A stretch of 19,341 nucleotides of DNA from Holosporaceae bacterium (lineage in GTDB: Bacteria > Pseudomonadota > Alphaproteobacteria > UBA3830), in NCBI GenBank assembly GCA_031265715.1, contig JAISCG010000083.1, forward strand, positions 1 through 19,341, read 5' to 3'. The position numbers and the translations under genes are program-made. The notes beneath the pieces were generated by a model, which searched no databases, was not told the origin of the DNA, and saw only the letters and a program-made list of their open reading frames with translations. Positions 7,316 to 14,012 of this stretch are shown here, one piece after another (position 1 is the first letter of the stretch; every line of letters starts with the position of its first letter).

Positions 7316-7338
7316 CTTACCACCTTGCCACCCGTCGG
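7316..7338 (-). repeat. Short intergenic motif, minus-strand copy after tRNA-Val
   Basis: On the minus strand it reads CCGACGGGTGG, then CAAGGTGGTAAG, next to a T-run on the plus strand. It shares CCCGTCGGATCTT plus the T-run with 12943 onward. Together with the copy at 7147 it flanks the tRNA in inverted orientation. Confidence 0.4.
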
Positions 7339-7405
7339 ATCTTTTTTTTATTTGAAATTTCAATAAAATATTGAATTGGTATCTACAGTACTCATAGTAA
7401 CACTT

Positions 7406-7507
7406 TCGCGTCATTGCGAGCGAAGCGAAGCAATCCAGTACTCAAATTTAAGTAAATTTTTAAAACCTGGATTGCCGCGTCGCGTTGCTCGCTCGCAATG
7501 ACGCGAG
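7406..7507. repeat. Palindromic intergenic element, copy 2 (full length)
   Basis: Left arm TCGCGTCATTGCGAGCGAAG... to CAATCCAG (7406-7438); right arm CTGGATTGCCGCG... to CAATGACGCGAGA (7467-7508). The arms are imperfect inverted repeats around an AT-rich centre of about 28 bp. I recall the GTCATTGCGAGCGAAG type arm as a widespread REP/MITE-like sequence in host-associated bacteria. The remaining stretch to the gene at 7736 holds one further short motif (7547-7561) and no clear promoter. Confidence 0.85.
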
Positions 7508-7735
7508 AGAATGCGCCCAACTAAATGAGGCAGGTGGTAAAGGATTCCGACAATCGGTAAGTTTTTTTGTCGAAGCCTATTTACTTTTACGACGAAGTAG
7601 TGTAGTCTTGTAGGACTTTCTTGGATGGGGGAAAGATATAAAAAACGGTCAAAGAGAGTGAACCGAGTAAATCGTAGGGGATGATTTATTCGGATGTGTA
7701 TTTCATAAATTATTAAACAGAAAAGGGGAATAAAA

Positions 7736-9013
7736 ATGAAGAATTTTTTTTGTATGAAAAATCGACCATTGCTAGCCTGTGCGCTGGCCGGGGCGATCAC
7801 GGCAATTGATTGCGGAATAATTGTCAACGGTGAAGCGAACGCAATGCAGCAGATAACGCCTATAGTGGCTAGAAGAGGTGACAATGCAGATGGAAGGTTA
7901 GCCTGGTTGGTTAATCTCGGTAATATAAACTCGAATATATTGGCTATGCAATTATTCGGGGGAAATATTTTCTTTTTCTCGGGAAATGAAAGAGGCTGGT
8001 CGTCTTTTTTCTGGAAAGAGGGGGAAGACTTGAAAAAAGTGTCATCATTTGAATGTTCTTCTAGCTTCAATTTTGTTTCCGATTCGAACAAAAACGTGAG
8101 TCTGGCGGATGTGATCATTGGGGTGGGAAAGAAATCTAACCCAGAACTCCATCCGTTCACGGCATACCTTTTGGGGCGACTCGACCGAGGTATAACTGGG
8201 GATTTTGTGAAGGCTGCAATCAGCAGGGAGGATATAAGGGGGACATTTTCCAGTCTTTTTGGCGCGATTGAAGCGTATATCAATGCGTTAGGGGAAACCT
8301 CAAAAAATGGAGGAGCTACGGGGGGGGTAGCGCTGAACGAAAAGACGGGGCAACCGGTACCTATGAAACATTCGTGCGTAACAAATCCCAGGACAATAGG
8401 TAATGCACTAGGTTTTGTTAATCAGGTTAAATCTGCACTAGATAGCGTTGAGATGCCTGTGGATGATGCGGTGGTAAAGCATTTGGGAGATATATTGGAA
8501 CTTCTGGCAGGAAGGCCGAGGGGAGAAATTTCGAATGAGTTGATGGAAAGTATGGAGTTTTTTGAAATAAATTTAGACGGATTGCATGCATATTGTCATT
8601 GTTTGCATACCGAAGCACAACTGCAAGTGCTTATGAATCGTAAAATGCTACCGGATAAAGGGTACAAGATTATATCATGGAAGCTGCCATGTATAAGTTG
8701 CATACACCTATTGTTCTTGCGAGGATGTATATCGTACAGTGCACATAGTCCGGGGTTGACGAAAGCAGAGGCAGTCGCGTATCCGGCGCCGTTCAGTGTG
8801 CTGGTCTGGAGGTCTGTCAAGTGTCCGGTTTTTTTCAGGGGAAAACGGCGGGGTAGTAGACCGCAATGGGAATTGGTAGAGAAGATATTTAATCCGGGAT
8901 ATCAGTTGCTACCCAAAAGGGAAGATCTAAAAGGAGTATTATTTCATCTTATAGAAAGAAATGAAGGTTGGGTTAACGAAATAAACAAACTGAACCCAAT
9001 AAAATTGGACTAA
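7736..9013 (+). CDS. Secreted protein with deaminase-fold motif (HTE...PCISC), candidate effector
   Basis: The ATG follows a good AAAAGGGGA ribosome site. A signal peptide is visible: positive MKNFFCMKNR, hydrophobic core PLLACALAGAITA, probable cleavage after ANA-36. Residues 291-293 are HTE (CLHTEAQLQVLMN) and residues 318-322 are PCISC; 25 residues separate E293 from C319. This is the H[AC]E-x(24-36)-PCxxC signature of the cytidine/nucleotide deaminase superfamily, with H291, C319 and C322 as zinc ligands and E293 as proton shuttle. The HxEAQL and CxxC...F...G context resembles the OTT_1508-like deaminases known from Orientia and fungi. Residues 37-290 have no recognised domain. With a signal peptide, its substrate would lie outside the cytoplasm, for example in a host cell or rival. 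No immunity gene is evident. Fold assignment rests on motifs only; substrate unknown. Confidence 0.6.
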   Translation: MKNFFCMKNRPLLACALAGAITAIDCGIIVNGEANAMQQITPIVARRGDNADGRLAWLVNLGNINSNILAMQLFGGNIFFFSGNERGWSSFFWKEGEDLKKVSSFECSSSFNFVSDSNKNVSLADVIIGVGKKSNPELHPFTAYLLGRLDRGITGDFVKAAISREDIRGTFSSLFGAIEAYINALGETSKNGGATGGVALNEKTGQPVPMKHSCVTNPRTIGNALGFVNQVKSALDSVEMPVDDAVVKHLGDILELLAGRPRGEISNELMESMEFFEINLDGLHAYCHCLHTEAQLQVLMNRKMLPDKGYKIISWKLPCISCIHLLFLRGCISYSAHSPGLTKAEAVAYPAPFSVLVWRSVKCPVFFRGKRRGSRPQWELVEKIFNPGYQLLPKREDLKGVLFHLIERNEGWVNEINKLNPIKLD

Positions 9014-9152
9014 AAAACTGAAAAGACAAGCTCTTCGTCGCACATCCTCAAGCACCAACAGAGTGAGGATACGCGACAAGAAGGCTCTTTCCGACAACCC
9101 GAATAAAAAAACATAAACATAAACACACACCACGACTGACCTCACGCACCCA

Positions 9153-9177
9153 CTACCGCCGATCTACTCGGCGGTAG
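9153..9177. other. Perfect hairpin between convergent genes
   Basis: CTACCGCCGA-TCTAC-TCGGCGGTAG, a 10-bp perfect stem with a 5-nt loop. It sits between the converging genes ending at 9013 and 9214, where a bidirectional transcription end is expected. No U-run follows on either strand, so it may be a Rho-assisted or mRNA 3'-end-protecting structure. Confidence 0.45.
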
Positions 9178-9213
9178 GTCCCAGTAGCAGAACGAAAGAC
9201 GGCTTTACGTAAA

Positions 9214-9789
9214 CTACATCTCAGAACACGAACTACTTGAAATCGTGAAAAGAATAGAGCAGACCCTCTTTAAGGATATCCCGGCCCACGGTCGCTTAGA
9301 ATCGCCGGTGATAGAAAAGTCCTCGGGAAGATTCTTTGGTTTTTTCTCCCAGCTCGGCCACGAGAGATCAATAACGGCCGGCAATATGGTAAACGCTTTA
9401 TTGAGTTTTTCAGACATACTGTCACGTGAAGCACTTATCGGATCTGTGTACGAGGAGCTTAAAGCGTCTACTACACCAACAGAACAAACATCGGCGACTC
9501 TTTCCCAATGCCGTATAAAAAACCTCGAATAGATGCACGCTATACTGAACGCTTCACGCTTTGATAAAGCGTTGTTCGGAACGGCATCTGGAAAAAAAGC
9601 AAGCGCGTCCACCAGTTCTTCCACATCCGCACGCGATAGCTCAAAAAAGTACACAAGCTTCGTGGCCCTATAATAGGCGTGACTGCTGAAAATGTTCGAT
9701 TCCCCCTCAGTTCCGCTCACATCTCCGAACATCACGGCCACAGCACAACAAACACCACATACACTTCTCACCATACTACAAATTTTCAT
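9214..9789 (-). CDS. Secreted protein of unknown function
   Basis: 191 aa, starting after a perfect AGGAGGT ribosome site. An N-terminal signal peptide is likely (MKICSMVRSVCGVCCAVAVMFG, cleavage near residue 24-26). The mature part is mainly helical-looking, with acidic and aromatic stretches (RATKLVYFFELSRADVEELVDALAFF) and a Ser-rich tail ending SSSSCSEM. I recognise no family, fold or catalytic motif. It is convergent with the candidate deaminase gene and has its own promoter, so co-regulation cannot be read from the layout. It may be a periplasmic protein or an exported effector. Confidence 0.75.
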   Translation of the reverse strand: MKICSMVRSVCGVCCAVAVMFGDVSGTEGESNIFSSHAYYRATKLVYFFELSRADVEELVDALAFFPDAVPNNALSKREAFSIACIYSRFFIRHWERVADVCSVGVVDALSSSYTDPISASRDSMSEKLNKAFTILPAVIDLSWPSWEKKPKNLPEDFSITGDSKRPWAGISLKRVCSILFTISSSSCSEM

Positions 9790-9879
9790 ATTACCTCCTG
9801 AATTTTAACAAACAACGAGACGAAAAAACATCGCTCGACCTCTTTTTCAAAATATATAAAAAACACCATACGCTCTTTA

Positions 9880-9908
9880 AATATAACCCATATGCATTTC
9901 AGGTGCAA
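9880..9908 (-). promoter_or_regulatory. Promoter of the 191-aa secreted protein gene
   Basis: On the minus strand TTGCAC (9908-9903), 17-bp spacer, TATATT (9885-9880). Transcription would start about 85 bases before the ATG at 9789. The rest of 9790-10041 is AT-rich without other recognisable signals. Confidence 0.5.
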
Positions 9909-10041
9909 TACCTTACTTTAATGAAAAATTAACCTTTCCCATTGTTGTTTCAAGGAAAAAATGCGGCACCCACTATAATGGAAAAACAGTAAAAAATGTA
10001 TGACAATTTAATTATTTTTTAAAACGTTATTTTTGCCCTCG

Positions 10042-11397
10042 TTACACCAGTTTTTTGTACCATTTCAGACTTTTGTAGCGTCTGTACAGGAAAAATTGCG
10101 TGGAGATCAGCCATAATCCCGTGAACACAAAAAGAAGCGGTATCGATGTCAGCGCATTCAGGTAATAAAGTGCAAGTGACGGAAAAACGTAAAATATCCA
10201 GAGAAAAATCTGATACACGATCGCCGCGTATTTGGAATCTCCTCCGGCGATCAGTATTCCCCAGTGAGAAAGCATCAGCGTTTCCAGCGAAACGTCGATT
10301 GCCACGATGCAACATACCGTCCGAATGTCCGCGTAGAGAGAGGAGATATTATCCGGAAACAGGCTCAATGCTTTGAAAATCCACTCCGGACACAGAATCA
10401 GCGGAACGGCGATAATTCCGCCGAAAACAACGGAAATCGCAATGAAAATTCTGCGCGTTTTTTCGATGGATTCCAGATCGCCGCGTCCGATCATATTTGC
10501 GCTGATGGTGGCAATGGCTTTGTTGAGTCCCTCCCCGGCAAAAATAGAAAACGTGTATATGCTGTTGCCTATGTTGTAGATGGTGGCGGCGTCCTTCGAC
10601 GTGTGACTCACGATGGTTTGCACCACGTACCAGGCTGTCATCGACATGCAATTAGTCATAGACACGGGAACGCCGACTTTGATGCAATCCCAAAAAAGTT
10701 TCGGATTAAATCGGCGATTTTCAAAAGTTTTGTAATTTTTTCTGTTTTCGCGATTGAAAAACACCGACGCCAGAATTGCGACTTGAAGGAATTCCGCGAT
10801 GACGGTGGCGATGGCCGCTCCCCTGCATCCCATGGCGGGAATGACGTTTTTCACTCCGAAGATGAGCAGATAGGCCAGCACAAAATTCACCGCGACTCCG
10901 GCGGTTACGGAAAAAGTCACGATTTTCGTCTTTCCCTGGCCGACGAAGAACGCCGCCAGCGCAACTTTCATCGGCGGAATAAATGCAAAATACATCAATA
11001 TTCGCTGATAGGCCACGCCTTCTTCGAGATAGTAGGACGGCAGCGTATTGATGTGATCCGAAAAATACGCAATCGGAAGGGAAATAGCGCAGGTCGCCAG
11101 CGCCATGTAAATCATCTGCCAGGTGGGAGCCGCCAGTTTTTCATATTGCTTGGAGCCGTTGTATTGGCCGACGAACACCTCCGCGGCGTTGGCTATGCCG
11201 GTGTACATGAGGGAAAAAATGCACACAAAATTCCCGGACATGGTGGCGGCGTTCATGGTGTCCATTGAGTAGGCGGCCAGCATCGCTCTGTCAATGAGCA
11301 GCATCAGAAAAAACGACGCCATGGAGATCATGATCGGCAGGGTCACTCCCAAAATACTTTTGAGAGAACAATCTATTGTTTTGTGGTTCGCAGTCAT
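10042..11397 (-). CDS. MATE family multidrug exporter
   Basis: 451 aa, within the family range. About twelve hydrophobic segments, starting with SILGVTLPIMISMASFFLML and the typical DRAMLAAYSMDTMNAATMSG region; a second homologous half begins near FWDCIKVGVPVSMTNCMSM. MATE proteins export cationic drugs or metabolites across the inner membrane using a Na+ or H+ gradient. The start codon overlaps the stop of the upstream ABC-F gene (ATGA), so the two are translationally coupled. The final residues (LYRRYKSLKWYKKLV) are basic and cytoplasmic. Substrate not predictable from sequence. Confidence 0.93.
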   Translation of the reverse strand: MTANHKTIDCSLKSILGVTLPIMISMASFFLMLLIDRAMLAAYSMDTMNAATMSGNFVCIFSLMYTGIANAAEVFVGQYNGSKQYEKLAAPTWQMIYMALATCAISLPIAYFSDHINTLPSYYLEEGVAYQRILMYFAFIPPMKVALAAFFVGQGKTKIVTFSVTAGVAVNFVLAYLLIFGVKNVIPAMGCRGAAIATVIAEFLQVAILASVFFNRENRKNYKTFENRRFNPKLFWDCIKVGVPVSMTNCMSMTAWYVVQTIVSHTSKDAATIYNIGNSIYTFSIFAGEGLNKAIATISANMIGRGDLESIEKTRRIFIAISVVFGGIIAVPLILCPEWIFKALSLFPDNISSLYADIRTVCCIVAIDVSLETLMLSHWGILIAGGDSKYAAIVYQIFLWIFYVFPSLALYYLNALTSIPLLFVFTGLWLISTQFFLYRRYKSLKWYKKLV

Positions 11398-12767
11398 TTT
11401 ATTTTCCGTTTCGTTGTTTCGATTTCATTCAAAAAGTCCTCGTCGTGGGAGATGATGATCATTGCTCCCGGGTATTCGCGCAGAATTTCCGCCAGGTGAT
11501 CGCGCGTTTCCAGATCGATATTATTGGTGATTTCATCCAGAATTAAAAGCTTCGGCGGCCGGGCGGCAATTTTCGCCAGAGAAAGACGAGCTCGCTCGCC
11601 TCCGGAAAGATTCCTCGCCGGCGCATTCACCTCCTCGTTTTTGCGAAAGAGAAAGTCGTTCAGATGTTTGCGGATTTCCGCGTGGGTCAACGCCGGATTC
11701 GCCTCCGCAATAATTTCGACGGCGGATTTTTCCGGATCGAGATTTCCGTAGTGCTGATCCAGATAACCGATGTCGCAGGGATTCGGCGCATTCCAATCTC
11801 CGGATTTTGCGATATTTTCATCTCCCAAAATTGCTCTGACCAGAGTGGTTTTTCCGCTGCCGTTGTCGCCGAGGATCGCCACGCGCTCCCGGGATCCGAC
11901 CGACAGATTTATGTTTTCCAAAATGATTTTATCCGAATAGCCGATCGTTCCGTCAATTATCGACACAATTGTTTTATCGCCCGCATCCCGGTGCGAAAGG
12001 TGAAATTTCGGCACAATAATTTCCGGCAGCCGAATTTCCGACAATTGCTCCGAAAGTTTTCGCTTTTTTTCGTCGATGGCGCCGAGCGCGCGCCCCTGAG
12101 CCTTTTCCGCTTTCGTCGCTTTCAGATCTCCCACGCTTTTCATCCATCTTCCGGTTGCGACTTTTTTCTTGCCCGATGCAACGCTTTTTTTCACGTGTTC
12201 CTGTTCCTTCATCAGGCGTTGATGAGCGGATTTTTTCTCCCGCTCCAGCGATTCGATCCGGTTCGAAATCGACTGACGCCTGAGATGCATCTCATTCAGA
12301 TAATCATCGTAATTTCCGTGAAAAATCGTGATTTTGCCGTCGTCGATGTGCCACAGAATATCGGTGCAGCGGCGCAGCAGTTCCCGATCGTGGGTCACCG
12401 TTATCAAAGTTCCCCGATATCCCTCCAGCATGCGCATCAGACTTTGGCGATTGTGATGATCCAGGTGATTGGTCGGCTCATCCGACAGCAATATCGACGG
12501 ATTTTCGCTCAGCGCCCGGGACAGAGCCTTGTTGAAGCGCTCGCCGCCGCTCAACCCGGTGAAATCTTCAATGATTTGCGGAATGCAGGCCGCGGAAATG
12601 CCCGGATTTTTCTCAACAATCATCCTCAGCAGCGACGACTTTCCGCTGCCGTTTCTTCCGATAATTCCGATGCGATCGCCGAACGCAATCTGCGCCGAAA
12701 AATTCTCGAAACACGTTTTGTGGGGAAAAGATAAACTAAAGTCTTTTATATAAATCGGATTGTGCAT
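11394..12767 (-). CDS. ABC-F family ATPase with compact first nucleotide-binding domain
   Basis: Two ATP-binding domains and no membrane segments, which is the ABC-F layout. Domain 1: Walker A GRNGSGKS (37-44), signature LSGGE (72-76), Walker B ILLSDEPTNHLD (92-103), TVTHD switch. Domain 2: Walker A GDNGSGKT (300-307), signature LSGGE (387-391), Walker B LLILDEITNNID, IISHD. A long, basic, coiled linker (about 163-250) would reach into the ribosome, as in ABC-F proteins that modulate translation or rescue drug-stalled ribosomes. Only about 27 residues separate Walker A and signature in domain 1, far fewer than usual, so the helical subdomain is nearly absent. At 457 aa the protein is short for ABC-F. 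Pairing with the MATE exporter suggests a drug-tolerance unit (inference). Confidence 0.92.
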   Translation of the reverse strand: MHNPIYIKDFSLSFPHKTCFENFSAQIAFGDRIGIIGRNGSGKSSLLRMIVEKNPGISAACIPQIIEDFTGLSGGERFNKALSRALSENPSILLSDEPTNHLDHHNRQSLMRMLEGYRGTLITVTHDRELLRRCTDILWHIDDGKITIFHGNYDDYLNEMHLRRQSISNRIESLEREKKSAHQRLMKEQEHVKKSVASGKKKVATGRWMKSVGDLKATKAEKAQGRALGAIDEKKRKLSEQLSEIRLPEIIVPKFHLSHRDAGDKTIVSIIDGTIGYSDKIILENINLSVGSRERVAILGDNGSGKTTLVRAILGDENIAKSGDWNAPNPCDIGYLDQHYGNLDPEKSAVEIIAEANPALTHAEIRKHLNDFLFRKNEEVNAPARNLSGGERARLSLAKIAARPPKLLILDEITNNIDLETRDHLAEILREYPGAMIIISHDEDFLNEIETTKRKIK

Positions 12768-12938
12768 AACATTTCTCTCTAAATCTTTCGCAAAAAATCT
12801 GCCTGAAATTTTCTGATTTTTTTCGCTTTCAAGCGGGGCGATTTAGTCGAGAATTCTCATGATACCGATGACTCCGATTAATTTTGAGGGCATTTTACAT
12901 TATTGTTTGAGCCCATTCAAGTCTAGTATAACACTCTT

Positions 12939-12953
12939 CTTACCCCCCGTCGG
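12939..12953 (-). repeat. Short intergenic motif, minus-strand copy before hcp
   Basis: Reads CCGACGGGGGGTAAG on the minus strand, matching the copies around tRNA-Val, and is followed on the plus strand by ATCTTCTTTTT as at 7339. Unknown function. Confidence 0.4.
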
Positions 12954-12962
12954 ATCTTCTTT

Positions 12963-12992
12963 TTGACTGAATTAATTTTTTTTGCGGATAAT
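12963..12992 (+). promoter_or_regulatory. Candidate promoter of the type VI secretion operon
   Basis: TTGACT (12963-12968), 18-bp spacer, GATAAT (12987-12992), about 59 bases before the hcp start. An alternative TTGTTT-N18-TATAAC lies just upstream (about 12904-12933). Either could drive the four-gene operon. Confidence 0.4.
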
Positions 12993-13050
12993 ATTTTATT
13001 AACCTTTATTTATTATATTTTATAAGTGTTGTGTGTTGTGGTGATGGCAG

Positions 13051-13575
13051 TTGAAAAATCCGTTTTTTGCGAAAAATACTTTATCGAAAGAAATCGCAGA
13101 TAAAGAATCTTCATATTATTGGTACATATCTGCCGATAAAATTTTTAAAAGCGATGTTCAGGGATTTACCGATTTCGCCCAAATTTTCGGAATAGAATTT
13201 CAGATATCGAGATTTTCACTGTTCGACGGTTCGAAAAGTTCCGACACGGCGGTCGCAGCCAAGGACGTAAAAGTGTATATGAAATCCGGAATTCACTGCG
13301 CAATGATCCAGGGGCGTTTGGCCAAGGGAATTGTTGTTCCAAAAGTTACGATAAAGAAAAATGCCGTTTTGATGGGGAAAATGGAAAATCTGGAAGCCAA
13401 AGAATTTTCCGAGTGCGTATTTCAATCGTTTTCGGTTGTCGGAGACGTCGTTTCTTTTTCGTTTCGATATTCTTCATATTCAGATACTTACACGGATTTT
13501 GACGATGCCGGCACCAACAAAGGGACCGCCGCAACTCAGGTTGATTTGGCTAAATGGGAAATAAAGGATTCGTAG
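13051..13575 (+). CDS. hcp: Type VI secretion tube protein Hcp (TssD)
   Basis: Hcp forms the hexameric rings of the inner tube that the contractile sheath fires into target cells. At 174 aa it is of normal Hcp length. The pattern fits the family: an early strand-rich part (FGIEFQISRFSLFDGSKSS), a central KVYMKSGIHCAMIQGRLAKGIVVPKVTIKK, and an ending SECVFQSFSVVGDVVSFSFRYSS...TQVDLAKWEIKDS like the closing beta-strands of Hcp. It opens an operon with tssE, tssF and tssG, which supports the call. The start is uncertain: the frame begins with TTG at 13051 after an in-frame stop at 13042 and has no clear ribosome site, while an ATG at 13044 in another frame would fuse in if the 6-T run (13063-13068) lost one base. 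Confidence 0.8.
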   Translation: MKNPFFAKNTLSKEIADKESSYYWYISADKIFKSDVQGFTDFAQIFGIEFQISRFSLFDGSKSSDTAVAAKDVKVYMKSGIHCAMIQGRLAKGIVVPKVTIKKNAVLMGKMENLEAKEFSECVFQSFSVVGDVVSFSFRYSSYSDTYTDFDDAGTNKGTAATQVDLAKWEIKDS

Positions 13576-13576
13576 A

Positions 13577-14011
13577 ATGGAGAATGTGTCGTTTACACCG
13601 CTATTCGAAAGATTGACGGACGATAAACCGGAGGAGTCGTTCGAAAAAAAACCGAAAAGATTTTCGACTTTTCGCGAATTGCAGGAATCGATAATTACGG
13701 ATTTATCCCGGCTGCTCAATACCCGGGTGTCTCCTTTCTGGAAAAAATGCGCCGGTAAAACGGCGATTCCCTATTCCTACGGCGTAAATGTTACGGCGCC
13801 GGCGTCCGCGGAAAATGTTTTCGAAATTCAGGAACTGGAATCGCGCATCGACGGCGTAATTCGGCAATTCGAGCCGCGGTTGATAAACGCAAAATCCCGG
13901 GTGGTCGGAGTCGGCAGCGATCCGAGCAATGTGTTCGTCAACATCGACGCCGTGATAAATGTCGAAAATCGCAGAGCAATTTTGTCGTTTCCCATAGTGA
14001 TAGACGCCTAG
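13577..14011 (+). CDS. tssE: Type VI secretion baseplate protein TssE (gp25-like)
   Basis: TssE is the phage gp25-like wedge protein that nucleates sheath assembly on the baseplate. The 144-aa protein carries the gp25 pattern: ESIITDLSRLLNTR, IPYSYGVN, then LESRIDGVIRQFEPRLINAKSRV and a final strand pair. The LLNTR, SYG and FEPRL motifs are all present. It begins one base after the hcp stop codon and ends one base before tssF, so the operon is tightly packed and probably translationally coupled. Confidence 0.92.
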   Translation: MENVSFTPLFERLTDDKPEESFEKKPKRFSTFRELQESIITDLSRLLNTRVSPFWKKCAGKTAIPYSYGVNVTAPASAENVFEIQELESRIDGVIRQFEPRLINAKSRVVGVGSDPSNVFVNIDAVINVENRRAILSFPIVIDA

Positions 14012-14012
14012 A

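Noticed and set aside
7411..8283. 290-aa minus-strand frame overlapping the palindromic element and the deaminase-like gene
   Set aside because: It runs through the palindrome and has no convincing start, while the plus-strand gene has a signal peptide, a ribosome site and family motifs.
10264..11268. 334-aa plus-strand frame opposite the MATE gene
   Set aside because: Composition rich in H/R/G/N typical of an antisense shadow; the MATE frame is unambiguous.
11664..12734. 356-aa plus-strand frame opposite the ABC-F gene
   Set aside because: Antisense shadow of a gene with both ATP-binding domains intact.
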